Positions 24,690 through 34,870 of a stretch of DNA of 64,000 nucleotides are shown here, piece by piece. This DNA is from Endomychus coccineus. Lineage: Eukaryota > Arthropoda > Insecta > Coleoptera > Endomychidae. The position numbers and the translations under genes were made by a program. The notes under the pieces were generated by a model. The model was not told where the DNA came from and did not search any database. It saw nothing but the letters and a program-made list of their open reading frames with translations. Within the stretch, counting starts at the first letter, position 1. The number at the start of each line of letters is the position of its first letter. The stretch covers positions 260,091,736 to 260,155,735 of the forward strand of contig OY294067.1 in the NCBI GenBank assembly GCA_958510875.1. The letters are read 5' to 3'.

Positions 24690-24838
24690 AGTTTCAGTTC
24701 AAGTCTCAAGTCTGTCCTGAAGATGCCACCTATAATGGTTGAAGAAACGTCGGCATCAAGTCGTGCTATTGTGACGCGGAATCCATCCTGAAGCCAAGAT
24801 GTTTCAAGGTAGTCTACTATTCAAGACGATATATCCTA
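24690..24838 (+). repeat. Interspersed repeat R, copy 2
   Basis: Same landmarks as the copy at 4.9 kb: CAGTTCAAGTCTCAAG, CCTGAAGATGCCACC, GAAACGTCGGCATCAAGTC, GTGACGCGGAATCCATCC and GTAGTCTACTATTCAAG. It abuts the 3' side of the LINE at 24.84-25.89 kb, so either the LINE is truncated here or R inserted into it. Carries CUGAAGA...GAAAC words resembling a hammerhead core (see findings). Confidence 0.75.
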
Positions 24839-24839
24839 T

Positions 24840-25885
24840 ATGCATCCCCAACATTTCCTCAGAATATTAAACCATATCGGATTCGTGACTGTATATATCC
24901 ATAATATGCTGCCGACTTGTTTCCATATTTCCTTCATTCCTGATCACTCTTAGAGCGTAGCAATATTTAGCTAGTTCCCCAGCTATTTTGTTAATATGGA
25001 GTCCACATATTAACTTAGCCTGGAGTTCATTTCAAAACCAAGGAATGTTAGTGAATGAGATGGTATTATCATTCCATAATTATTTACATCAATTTCCTTA
25101 ATACTTTCATGTTTGTTAAGATACATAAAATTTATCAATTGGGTTTTATTGATATTTAGCTGTAGCTTGTTTGTGCTAAACCAATTGTTTAATGTATTTA
25201 AGTTATCAGTTATTGTTAGTGCAATATCAACTTCCTGATTTACTCGAAGCATCTCTGATATATCATCAGCAAATTGTGAAATATCTTTTTTTAATATCAA
25301 TGGTAGTTCGTTTCTATAATACAGTATGTATATATAGGAGAGGATCTAATATTGAGCCTTGAGGTACTCCTTTCTTCAGGTTATATGCTTCTGATTTTTG
25401 CTTCTGTCCTTTTTCATTCAATACTATCACGTACTGATTTCTATTTTCTGAATAGGATTTAAGTAGATTTAGAGCATTATCCCTAACACTATATTTCCCC
25501 AATTTGACCAATAGAAGTTGGTGGCAAACGCTATCAAAGGCTTCAGAAAGGTCGAGACACATCAATATTGTGATTTTGTTATCATTTTTATACTCTATGA
25601 TTTCACTTCATGCTTGGTAAATTGCTGTTAATATTGTTTTATTTTTCCTGAAACCATTTTGATGTTCAGATATAATGTTGAATGTTTCAAGAAAATTAGT
25701 TAGTGCATTGTAAATAAGTTTTTCAAAAACTTTACTTATATTCGATAATATTTTCGCCTTTTATGAAAATTACCTTAACTTCTGCAACTTTTAGCAGATC
25801 AGAAAAAATGCTTGTACTGAACATGAGATGTATTATATGAGTTAAAGGATTTGAAATCTCGTTTGATACGTATTTCATTTGTTTA
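24840..25885 (-). mobile_element. LINE reverse transcriptase relic, family J3 (Jockey/CR1-like)
   Basis: Reverse strand from 25,885: QMKYVSNEISNPLTHIIHL, then FSDLLKVAEVKVIF (RT entry). The frame 25,565-25,314 holds MMCLDLSEAFDSVCHQLL, VKLGKYSVRDNALNLLKSY and LKKGVPQGSILDPLLYI. The frame 25,300-25,010 holds SQFADDISEML (intact F-A-D-D), LNTLNNWFSTNKLQLNINKT and SLTFLGFEMNSRLS. Downstream, shifted, YYGYIQSRIRYGLIF at 24,910-24,860 is the thumb. Two main frameshifts and a few stops; better preserved than the J2 copies and distinct from J1, J2 and J4 in sequence. Endonuclease and 3' tail are missing. Confidence 0.88.
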
Positions 25886-26489
25886 ACAGATATTTCATGT
25901 CGCATTTGTATTTTTCAGAGAATTTATATTTCCCAGTTCGTTCGTATGATAATAACTTGTAAATGCTTATACGAAATAAAATCTCTTCTATCTTTCAAAG
26001 ATAATATTTTCATTTATTTTATAATTTTCGAAATGTGGAAGTTTGTGAAATTTAAAACTATCATAATAAATGTTTGGCTGGTTTTACGTGTTCATTCCTA
26101 GGAATCGAATGAGATTGGCTCATAAATTAATATCATAACTCGGCTAACACCAGCGTGTTCGACCAATAAGAGAGATTCAAGAAAATTTTTAATTCACGGA
26201 TACACACGATTAGAAATTCCGCCTCCCATCTGATCTAGTTGTTAGCAGCAGTACTTACATTGTCGATGTAACTGGAAAGTTGGTTGATGTTATTAAACAG
26301 AAATTGAATTTGTTTGAACAGTAACATTCCCTCTGATTGAGTAAATTTGATTTCCTATCCGGCTAACTTTATTTATGCATTCCAAATGTTGAACATTTTA
26401 ACAAACGCATTGTTCGAATTTCTGTTCAATATACCGAATTACTTGGATTGTGTTTACTTTTCATATCCTAGGGTTTTAATTGAAAATTC

Positions 26490-26760
26490 ACAATAATTGA
26501 AATAGCAAAGCTTTTAGTGAATATGGAGGCCCTATGATGGTCTACTATACAGTTGTACAAGAATGTAATGCACCCCTAGTTTGGGTCATGCCTCTGACTT
26601 GGCCCATGGTTCTTGAATCAGTGACACATTAATGTTTTGCTCAATGATATTTTTACACAACACGGAAGTTGTAGACTTACCATGCTGGAGGTTGATTTAC
26701 AAAAATCCTACCGACAGGATGGCAGCAAAATCTTCTACAAATCTTGGTTTTGGAGGAGTA
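26490..26760 (-). mobile_element. LINE endonuclease (EEP) N-terminal fragment
   Basis: On the reverse strand near 26,705-26,600 the read is INLQHGKSTTSVLCKNIIEQ, NINVSLIQEPW, then in the next frame GQVRGMTQTRGALHSCTTV. This is the start of the apurinic-type endonuclease domain of Jockey-class LINEs, whose QEPW carries the metal-binding Glu. It probably belongs to the J1 family, but no copy here spans both domains, so that is inference. The forward frames over it (26,632-26,867) are shadows. Confidence 0.65.
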
Positions 26761-26867
26761 TCAATCTCATCTCTCTCCAGCGGCCGGCGTTTGATGAGCC
26801 ATCTTCCGATCCGCCTTGTTTAGCCCCAAAACAGTTACAATTTATACAAATTTTCTCTTTGTATTAA

Positions 26868-27090
26868 TTTGGAATCTAGACTTCCGCGAACATCGATTAT
26901 TAATTATATTATGAATACCGGAAGGATTCCGCGCCATTATTTCACTATTATGCACCGACGTTTTGCCGACCAATACAGATGTTATCCTCAAGGCAATGTG
27001 AGATCTGAAACTGAGAACTGAGTAACTGCTTTGAGGATGCCACGCTAAATTGTTGCCGAAATATCGTGAAATAACTGGGAATAGTGCTTC
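26868..27090 (-). repeat. Diverged repeat R copy followed by an inverted R-like core
   Basis: Reverse reading from about 27,000 gives TTGAGGATAACATCTG, TATTGGTCGGCAAAACG, TCGGTGCATAATAG, GGCGCGGAATCC and CGCGGAAGTCT, the R layout with changes. On the forward strand at 27,033-27,075 a second, opposed core reads GAGGATGCCACGCTAAATTG, TTGCCGAAATATCG. The two cores face away from each other. The 87- and 64-codon reverse frames here are repeat-derived. Confidence 0.55.
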
Positions 27091-27284
27091 GCGAGGAAAA
27101 GACAAGAGCGAGAGTTGACTCGCTCTCGATTCGGATACGCAACTCGTAACGTAACGAGAAGTTACCAGTTCCCGCTCTTGTGGTCGTTACTCACTTTTTG
27201 GCTTGACAATAAGTGAATATTGTAATATCAAAGAGATAGAACTCTTTGGGGAATAAACAACATGTACATTATCTTGAATAGTAG

Positions 27285-27445
27285 ACTTCCGCGGATAGCT
27301 AATCTTGAAAATTCTTGATTTCCGGATGGATTCCGCGCCACAATAGCACTACTTGATGCAGACGTTCCGCCAACCATTACAGGTGGCATCTTCAGGGCAG
27401 GCTTTAGGTTTAAACTGAATCAGTATCAGTTCAAGCCTCTTGCAA
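27285..27445 (-). repeat. Interspersed repeat R, copy 3
   Basis: Reverse complement reads GCCTGCCCTGAAGATGCC, ACCTGTAATGGTTGGCGGAA, CGTCTGCATCAAG, GGCGCGGAATCCATCCGG, AAATCAAGAATTTTC and CCGCGGAAGTCTACTATTC. High similarity to copies at 4.9 and 24.7 kb, which supports a real interspersed family with a fixed right end at TCTACTATTCAAG. Confidence 0.8.
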
Positions 27446-28724
27446 TCAGTATCTCATATTATTTTATGGTAATTTTATCCATTAAAGCTTTGTAGTTTCG
27501 ATAATGTAGAAGCTCACGGTTCCGGTCATCACAGTCCACAAAGCCAAACCTCATATCACAATTCGCAACACTCATAAGAAGGCCGGCATCATAGCAAAAG
27601 AAAAATGAACTCGAAAAATATTATGAAATCAAATCAAGAGAATCGTTGGCAATATGCTTATTATGTAAAAAGCCAACAGTGTTGAAAAAAAATTACTTCG
27701 GGGCCGAAAGACACCTTCAATTCGAAAATTTAAAACAATTCTAAAATGTATTTTAAAAAATAGTAAATTCTCATAAGAGAATAAAGAATAAACGTTTATG
27801 GCCGAACCGCCGTACATACCTAGGTATAAGTATAGGGTGATTCACGTAGAACATGAGACACTCTTAACAACTTAAACACTCTTAACAACTTAACCACAAC
27901 TTAATGACACGTAAAATTTGAAACTGTGAAAGATCCATAGTTCTAATATCTGGTTGCAGTTTGTTTCTGCATGTACTTATTAAACGTCTTTCATTTGTTG
28001 CATGTTTTTTCAGAAATATTCCTTATTCATATTATTTCAAAGAATTACCAATTGCATTTTAACATGTATTACGAAAAATTGTAGAAAGATGCTTATAGTA
28101 AAATGGCGGCCATTTGGATGTAAATTCGGTTTGTGATAAATGATCTCGGATGAAATAATTATTTGATTTTACAAATAATTATAGAGATATAGAAATATAT
28201 GAGCTCATATTTCTTATTTGTTATATAATGTTAGATGACTTCTATTTTAAATAAATTTTTGTCGGATATGATAAAAAATATCCAGAATAAATTTATTTAT
28301 TTGTTAAATGTTTCTGCATTGTTCAGTACAGCACTACAAAGTAAACGTCCAGAACTAAATTCAGGAAGTAACGAAATTCAAAAAGTAAGTGGTTGATATG
28401 TTATTTTTTTCACGATATTATGAGCCGAGAGCCAGAACTTTACCGAGACTTCTTCTCGAAATTCGCTTTCTCGACATGAAAACTCTCCGCTTCGTTCTCG
28501 CTCATATCAGGTCTCGCTGTCTTCACGAGAACCGAGAAATTCTCGCTCTCATGTGTAACACTAACTGAGAAACATTTAGAAATCTGGAAATATAAAATCA
28601 GAAGATCGGATGTAAGCTTTTGCTACTTATGTTATTCAATAACACCAGTTCTCTATGAAAAAAGTTTATATTCCGAATGTATTCATACAAATTTATTGCC
28701 AAAACTATATTGATCCTAAATAAT
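27446..28724. other. Non-coding stretch; CTCG-rich patches
   Basis: No gene. AGGGTGATTCACGTAGAAC at 27,835 looks like a generic transposon-end word without a partner. A patch at 28,425-28,550 is rich in CTCGC/GAGAC words (CTCTCCGCTTCG, TCTCGCTCTC) and resembles 27,095-27,180 (GAGCGAGAGTTGACTCGCTC), suggesting a shared repeat. Confidence 0.35.
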
Positions 28725-28795
28725 AACATTCTGTCTATTACACGATGTTCTTCAAGCATTATAGTTCCCTCATGTAGTCAAATTATTTAATAAAT
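28725..28795 (+). mobile_element. 3' end scrap of a J1-family LINE
   Basis: CACGATGTTCTTC, AAGCATTATAG, TTCCCTCATGTAGTCAAA match the tail shared by the J1 copies at 13.2, 37.3 and 43.1 kb. No coding part remains. Confidence 0.5.
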
Positions 28796-29079
28796 CCAGT
28801 TATCTTGTAAATTCAACGTAATGACTTTTATAACTAACAAGAATTCATTGGATTCGTAATTATTTGAAAATCGGAGCTTATGGGAATAATCACGGTGATT
28901 TGTCTCAGCATGCACCAACTTTCTTTCTATTCCATATCACCTATCTGTTGGAAGTTATAGTGGTAGAACCAATAATTAAGACATCAACAACTGTCCGACT
29001 ATGTAGTTCCTACTAAATATACTTATCACAGTGGACCGAGTACTTCTATTATTCTAGAAACCCCAACAACCTCCATAAA

Positions 29080-30545
29080 GTGACCTCAAGTTTCCTTCAC
29101 AAATTTTCGAATTGTGGTATACTTCATACCACTTACTCCTATAAAACCCCTATACCATCCAATGAAGTCTGAGAAGCAAGACAGACACAGGTCGATGCAA
29201 TAAATGAAGATCTGGCAAGAATATTGAAATATATCTAGTAGAGTTTAATCTCACTAAAAGCCAAGCCTGTATTTTCTCCAGGAAAGCGGATCCCACAATC
29301 ACTAATAGGATATCAAAAATTATCTTGGTCAAGGTTGGTTGTGGAATCTAAAACGTGTGTCTTACTTTACGTTTGAAATAATTATGTCACTGTCACACTG
29401 ACATCATCAATAACCTACAAATTTCATAAATATTTATTTCAGTTGTAAAACAATAATGAACTACAAATTAAAAATTATCTTGGTCAAGGGTGGTTGTGGA
29501 ATGTAAAACGAAATGTCAACTTTGAACCTTTTACAAGGTTTCAATAGCCACAAACGGGGTCGAAAACTGTTTTGAATTGGTTAATTTTCGATAAATCGAA
29601 TGATGTTCACGTGAGGGGTGCGTAGCTCGCGAGTTAGAAAAGTGAAAATCTTCGGAACATAGAACGTCTTTACGAGAACTTTTCGCATGCGGTTTTCGCT
29701 CCATGTCGTTAGCCAACTGAATAGCATAGTCTCGGGCCCCAAAATGACAATTAAATAGGAAAATTTAATTAAAATAGAAACAGGTACTCTCAGGTCTCAG
29801 CTACGCGCGTCTAACGGGCGTCGTACCAAAGGGAATTTTGTAGCTACTAAAATATACCCAGAAGCGGTTAAAAGCTAACGGCCTATAGCCGAGAACACTT
29901 TATCACAACTGGCGCCGGCCGCACGGGGCATAAAACGGCCCCAAATTAACAAGATCGAGGTAGAAAGTATAAACTCTAACTGACGCGTAGCGAGCTCCTC
30001 GACCTCGCGGCATATGTCAAAATGATTACGTTCGTAGCTAATTACATAGGACGTCTGGCGTTCATGCAATTGTATTTTTATACAATTCGAACCTTCTAAT
30101 TTCGATAGGTCACGTGAAAATCCCGGAGTCTAAAGCGCTAGAGACTTCTGAGTGTTATAACATTCGTATAAAATTGCGAAATTACTCACTTTCAGAAACT
30201 TCAAATTAATTAATTTGACACAAGTTTTGATAACGTAAAGTAAGACACACGTTTCAGATTCCACAACCATCCTTGACCAAGATAATTTTTGATATCCCGG
30301 TATGATGCCAAGAGCTACTTTTAGCCCCTGCAGCTGCTCATAATTTATCAAGCACAGATTCGAACTGTCCTGGAGCAATGTTCAGATGTATGGACTTCAA
30401 CTTTCAAACATAAGCTGGATCTCTTAGTTTCTGTTCGTCTGCTTGGTGATGTCACGCGGATTCATTGGCCTCTCTAGAACAACGTAGAAAGGTGGGCTAT
30501 CTTTCTATAGATATCTCCATGTTCGGTGCTCATCACAAATCTTGT
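29080..30545 (+). mobile_element. J1-family LINE interrupted by a DNA transposon
   Basis: Left part 29,080-29,308 carries CGILHTTYS-like sequence after the RT box, ITQVDAI-type sequence near 29,190-29,240 and CIFSRKADPTI (29,268-29,300). Right part 30,298-30,545 resumes with GCCAAGAGCTACTTT, then ATTTATCAAGCACAGATTCG, the polymerase thumb region, and ends within YRYLHVRCS-like sequence. About 110 bases of LINE expected between the two parts are missing, so insertion was accompanied or followed by a deletion. The copy is dead. Confidence 0.75.
29309..30297. mobile_element. DNA transposon of about 990 bp with 65-bp terminal inverted repeats
   Basis: Left end 29,309-29,373 (GGATATCAAAAATTATCTTG, GTCAAGGTTGGTTGTGGAAT, CTAAAACGTGTGTCTTAC, TTTACGTT) and the reverse complement of 30,232-30,297 agree at all but about two positions. 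A third, direct copy of the end (AAAAATTATCTTGGTCAAGG) sits at 29,469-29,510, so the left terminus is duplicated or one element lies in another. The interior has no transposase: frames at 29,531-29,716 and 29,875-30,069 are unrecognised. It contains GC-rich palindromic words (GCTACGCGCGTC and GACGCGTAGC near 29,800 and 29,980). A relative with an internal deletion lies at 36,075-36,375. Non-autonomous; superfamily not determined. Confidence 0.75.
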
Positions 30546-30639
30546 CTGAAAAATAAGTATACATTTGTATATGATGGCATAATTTAGATGACAGTTTTGA
30601 CCATTAACAACAATCTTAAATATTCCAATAATTTTGTAA

Positions 30640-31145
30640 TTTTGTTTTGCATTGGTTGCATATGAATTGTTGTCATCTTATACTGAGGCGGCATGTTGAC
30701 AAGCCGATACACGGTGTTTTTTATCGAAACATGGAAATGCTCGGCTTGTCAACCAGGCTGACCTTCGGCTACCTAAGGTCAGCTGGGCTTACATCGGAGA
30801 CAGAGAGTTTCACCGCAGCTTGCCAAGATGGCGTAATCAACACCTTGATCTATCGCCATAACGTGATGGGTGTACAGGTTCCTGATGTCAGCTGCAGGGC
30901 CTGTCAAAAGGCGCCTGAGATGCTTTTTCACCTGATGTCGGCATGTCCGACAAAAGCGGACTCGGCGTATACCCATCGCCCATTGAGTCCGTTGTCGGAA
31001 ACTAAAGATGCCAGATCTACTAGAATTACCCATTTCTGACCATCAGGTTCATACACGCAAATAGGCCAGACGTTGTCCTTGATAAACTAGGCAAGACTAT
31101 GTATGTCATCGAGTTCTCTGCTCCGGCAAGAGACCCCTCCAACGC
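30640..31145 (+). mobile_element. 3' part of an R2/NeSL-like LINE: zinc knuckle and PD-(D/E)XK nuclease
   Basis: The 130-codon frame from 30,647 contains LSTRLTFGYLRSAGLTSETE (same as the reverse copy at 18.4 kb), CQDGVINTLIYRHNVMGVQ and the knuckle C-x2-C-x8-H-x4-C (CRACQKAPEMLFHLMSAC, residues 83-100, about 30,893-30,946). After a frameshift, 31,045-31,120 reads FIHANRPDVVLDKLGKTMYV then IEFSAPAR, the RPD and ExF pair of the restriction-like endonuclease active site. This architecture (RT, knuckle, nuclease) separates it from the apurinic-endonuclease LINEs elsewhere in the window. 5'-truncated and frame-shifted. Confidence 0.88.
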
Positions 31146-31264
31146 AAGTGAACTCCCAAGACATTAGCCCTTTACCGATCACATTGTCTTACAAGCCTGA
31201 CGATTAAGGAAGTCCCGAAAAGAATCTGCTACCTTAATTACAGGTATTCGATGCCTCAGAAAGT

Positions 31265-31640
31265 AGATTGTCAGAACAGAAGAAAAAGGAAAGTGTCTCA
31301 AAGGAAATTTAGAAATAGAAAATAGACAAATGTGTGCCTTCTAAACAAATAAATAAAAGAGAGGAAAATCTATTGCTAAGAAGAAAATAACAATCAAGGC
31401 AAAAAAAAAGTGTTAAGAAGCAGGATTCTAGTAGCTCATCTGAATAAGATGATGAACCCGTTTTAGATACTGATTCTGCCATGAATTGCGATATTGGGTA
31501 AGAGGAAGAACAATGCATGTTTTGCTCTGGAGTCTTCTCTGAAGATAGGACAGGTGAACAATGGATTCAGAGCTCAAACTGTTTCAAATGGGCTCATACC
31601 GACTGTGCCAATATAGACAGAACAGGCATATATATTTGTT
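31265..31640 (+). mobile_element. C-terminal tail of a pogo-like transposase (PHD-type zinc region)
   Basis: A basic, Lys-rich run near 31,265-31,420 is followed by DSSSSSE, DDEPVLDTDSAMNCDIG and EEEQCMFCSGVFSEDRTGE, then QWIQSSNCFKWAHTDCANID (31,517-31,620). Spaced Cys/His residues (CMFC, C.KWAH..C) match the acidic-plus-PHD tail seen in many arthropod pogo/Tigger transposases. The DDE catalytic domain is not present upstream; that space holds the LINE tail. After the tail, the frame decays into poly-T sequence. Confidence 0.65.
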
Positions 31641-32752
31641 TTTTTTTGCCTATAGGGCTAATTTCATACTGTTATCCTAATATAGGATACCATATAATAT
31701 TTTTTTGGGAACAAAAATTGTAAATTTTTCGTAGAATTTGGATTTCACTATTTAACGGCTGGCAATGATCTATTCTGGTTTAATATATTGTTCTATATAG
31801 CCTATCCTTTGTTTTGCTCTAAAAACGCAGTATATTTATTGACAGATTTAAATTTACATTAATGTTAATGAAAAAGTATTCGATATTAGGGCACTTTTCT
31901 CTATATGTGTGTATAATAATATTCAAGTATTCCCTTATATAGAAAAATTAATATTATTATTTGGCATTTTGCATTGGTTATAGACAGTACAACCTTCAAT
32001 GCAGGTGATAAATTTTGAAGATAATTGATTGCACGTAATGCCAATTTGCAAACGAATGTATTTAATGACAGAAAAGGAGAAACTCTGATTGTCAATTCCT
32101 TAAAAGAAGGGCGAACGAGCCTGATGAGTAGTCTGGCAGTAGTTGAGGAATTTAAAAGTGGATGAAGATATGAGGACCGGGGAAAGTATGCAAGTACGTT
32201 GGCTACCCCTCGCAAAGCTGTTAAACATCGGATGCACGAGCTCTTATTATTCCTTAGACCTGCTGCAAATTGCTATTTCTTTTCATCATGAATTGCTTCA
32301 TTTAGTAGCGGGTCTAATGAAACGGACGTACCTCTGAGAGATTTAGAAAAGCACCTTTCAGTCGCTAATTATGATTCTTTCAGTCTGCTGCCACTACGAG
32401 AGGGAATATCTGAAAACGTTGATTAACACAAAAGGAAACTGTTCTTTATAATTCATTGCTTCAAATAGCTCACGGTCGTTTCATTATTTCCGAAGTACAC
32501 CGCGAATTATGTTCATGAAGATGGCTGGTCTGTTCTACAAGAAATGTGACATAATGCAGTAAATCAAATCTTGCATGGAAGAACTATTGTCATATCTTGT
32601 CATTTGACGCTAGTTTCGATACCGTTCCCACCTGTTTCTACGTTGTTATCTTCATAGTTCTCCGGATAATCAAGAAAATTTGACCTGAAGGATTTCGTTT
32701 GCTTGTACTTCTCTTAAAATATTTCGGACGCATTCCGAAATATCAACATTAG
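31641..32752. other. Non-coding stretch
   Basis: No recognised feature. A 104-codon reverse frame at 31,901-32,215 (LNSSTTARLLIRLVRPSFKE) and a 64-codon forward frame over its 5' end have no domain that I know; they may be decayed transposon. Confidence 0.35.
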
Positions 32753-34555
32753 AATAGAATAGAATGGGATAGAATAGAAGTTTATTCAGAAATATTACAT
32801 TTAAATTAACAGTGGTGTTTATAATTTCAAATAAACATCAATAAACCACTGAAGCATAATGCTTGTATGTGGTATAAACAGTAAAATAATTAAAGAATAA
32901 TATATCATTTCTTAAATACTAGTCTTACATCTAAATAATGAGAAACAGATGATGATATTATGTAAACGATCATGATAGACGACAAGTCGTGAAAAGCTGA
33001 TGTGAACAAGAGATTTGAAAACAAGTGCTGTCTTATTATAAATAATTTGGAACTAATTTAGAGGTAGATAAAACAACAATGGAATAATTAACAGACAAGA
33101 CGTGTTACCGACACTGTTTCGGATTTGAATGGTCAAGCTAAATGAGGTAAGTCGGTGAGTAAGTAATTAAGTATATACAAATAGTTTTTGGGCTAGGTAA
33201 TTTACTCAAGAACATAATTCATATAATTAGCAATTCAATTCAAATTCAATAAATCAGTATAAAATGTGGAAATATATAAACTAGTTATTAGTTAATTAGT
33301 CTATGGAGTGCATTCCTATTTGTATTCATTAAAAATTTTGCACATAATTTTTTGAACAGATCTAATTTTTTTATATCTTTAATTTCAGTAGGCAAAAAAT
33401 TGTATACACGAGGTGCTAGGAATACAGAAGATCTTTGACAAATTGTTTTATGCATTGTCTCAAGGGCTAATAAATTTGCATGTCTAGTGTTATAGGTGTG
33501 TGTTGTGTTTACTTTTATATCAATGTGCTGGTAGGTGGCAAGAATCAAAATATATAGCTGACGAACGTCCAAGACTTGCGCTTCCCTATAAAGAAGATCA
33601 GATTCATAGGTTCGTTTTTTATCCAATATTGTTTTTAGAATTCTCTTTTGAATATTTTCCACTCCTCTAATGTGGATGGGATTCTACCAAGGCCTTGTAT
33701 AAAATTATCAATTCTTTAGGTTTCAAAATATTTTTTAAGACTCTAAAAAGATATATGAGGCTCCGCAATTTTTTTGTTAAAATTGTTAAATGTTTGTCCC
33801 ATCTAAGATGGCTATCAATCTCAACGCCCAGGTATTTAGTGGCGTCGGTGCGTGATATAGCAAAATGTTGTGATTGATAGTTGATGTTTAATCTATCATA
33901 GCTAGGTAAATTACGCCTATCAGAAGAGAATGGTACAAATACGGTTTTTTCAAAATTTAAGCTTAATAGTTTAAAATCAAGCCAATGTTTTATCAACAAA
34001 AAATTCATTTCCACTTTCTTTTTCAGAACCGTCCAGTCTGTGGCTTCAAAAAATATTACTGTGTCGTCAGCGAAACTAATTATAATTCCTTCAATTCCGA
34101 TTTCAAAAATACTATTTATATAAATTATGAAAAGCAGTGGACCCAATATTGTTTCTTGGGGAACACCAAATTCAATGCTTTTAATAGAACTTTTGACATC
34201 GCCAATTTGAACACATTGTTGACGGTTTGTGAGATAGCTAGTAATTAGTTTCAACGGTACATTTCTAGCACCTATGTCATCCAAGCTGTCGATCAACTGC
34301 CGATTACTTACTGTGTCGAAGGCCTTCGCTAAATCAAGTGAAGGTTTTCCTTGATCAATATATCTATAGATCAATCTTGTTGATTGTGCAATGGCGTCAC
34401 TAGTTGACTTACCGCTTTGGAATCCATACTGGTGTTTTGATAAAATATTGTGCTTGTCTAAAAAACTTCTAATTCTTTTATTTAATATACTCTCAAATAC
34501 CTTTGCAAAAGTTGTTATTAGAGATATTGGTCTGTAATTATTTTCTAACATTTCG
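32753..34555 (-). mobile_element. LINE of family J4, best preserved reverse transcriptase in the window
   Basis: The 294-codon frame 34,551-33,667 covers ENNYRPISLITTFAKVFESI, then LNKRIRSFLDKHNILSKHQY, GFQSGKSTSDAIAQ, LDLAKAFDTVSNRQLIDSL, FGVPQETILGPLLFIIYIN, ISFADDTVIF (intact catalytic pair) and ATKYLGVEIDSHLRWDKH. A small deletion at about 33,665 breaks it before the thumb frame 33,662-33,288 (ENIQKRILKTILDKKRTYES, HTYNTRHANLLALE, FLAPRVYNFLPTEIK). The 3' UTR runs to a GAATAGAATAG microsatellite at 32,753-32,780, the usual kind of LINE 3' end. It is 5'-truncated at 34,555 inside RT, typical of incomplete target-primed reverse transcription. Few stops, so this is a young insertion. Jockey/CR1 superfamily; clade not assigned. 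Confidence 0.93.
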
Positions 34556-34870
34556 AATTGATCGAAAGTATTTCGTCCATACCTATTTCACCTTAACCTT
34601 CAAAGTTCATGGGGAATCTGGTGGATCTTATCGTAATAGTTTTCTGAAAGATCATATAATATGTTTATTTGGAAAATCTGAAGTGAACATCTATACATCA
34701 TGTAAGATAACCAAAGCCGTATTCACATAAATTGCAAGAAATAGAATAATTAATAATATCTTCAATAGTACTTAAGCCATACATGTATGTTACATGTTTC
34801 AGCAAGAAATTTGGAACTAAAAGAAGAAAATTGTTTTGAAGACAAGCTTTTATTTAAAGTATATTAAAAA

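Noticed and set aside
27831..27860. Complete transposon starting at AGGGTGATTCACGTAG
   Set aside because: No inverted partner or transposase found nearby.
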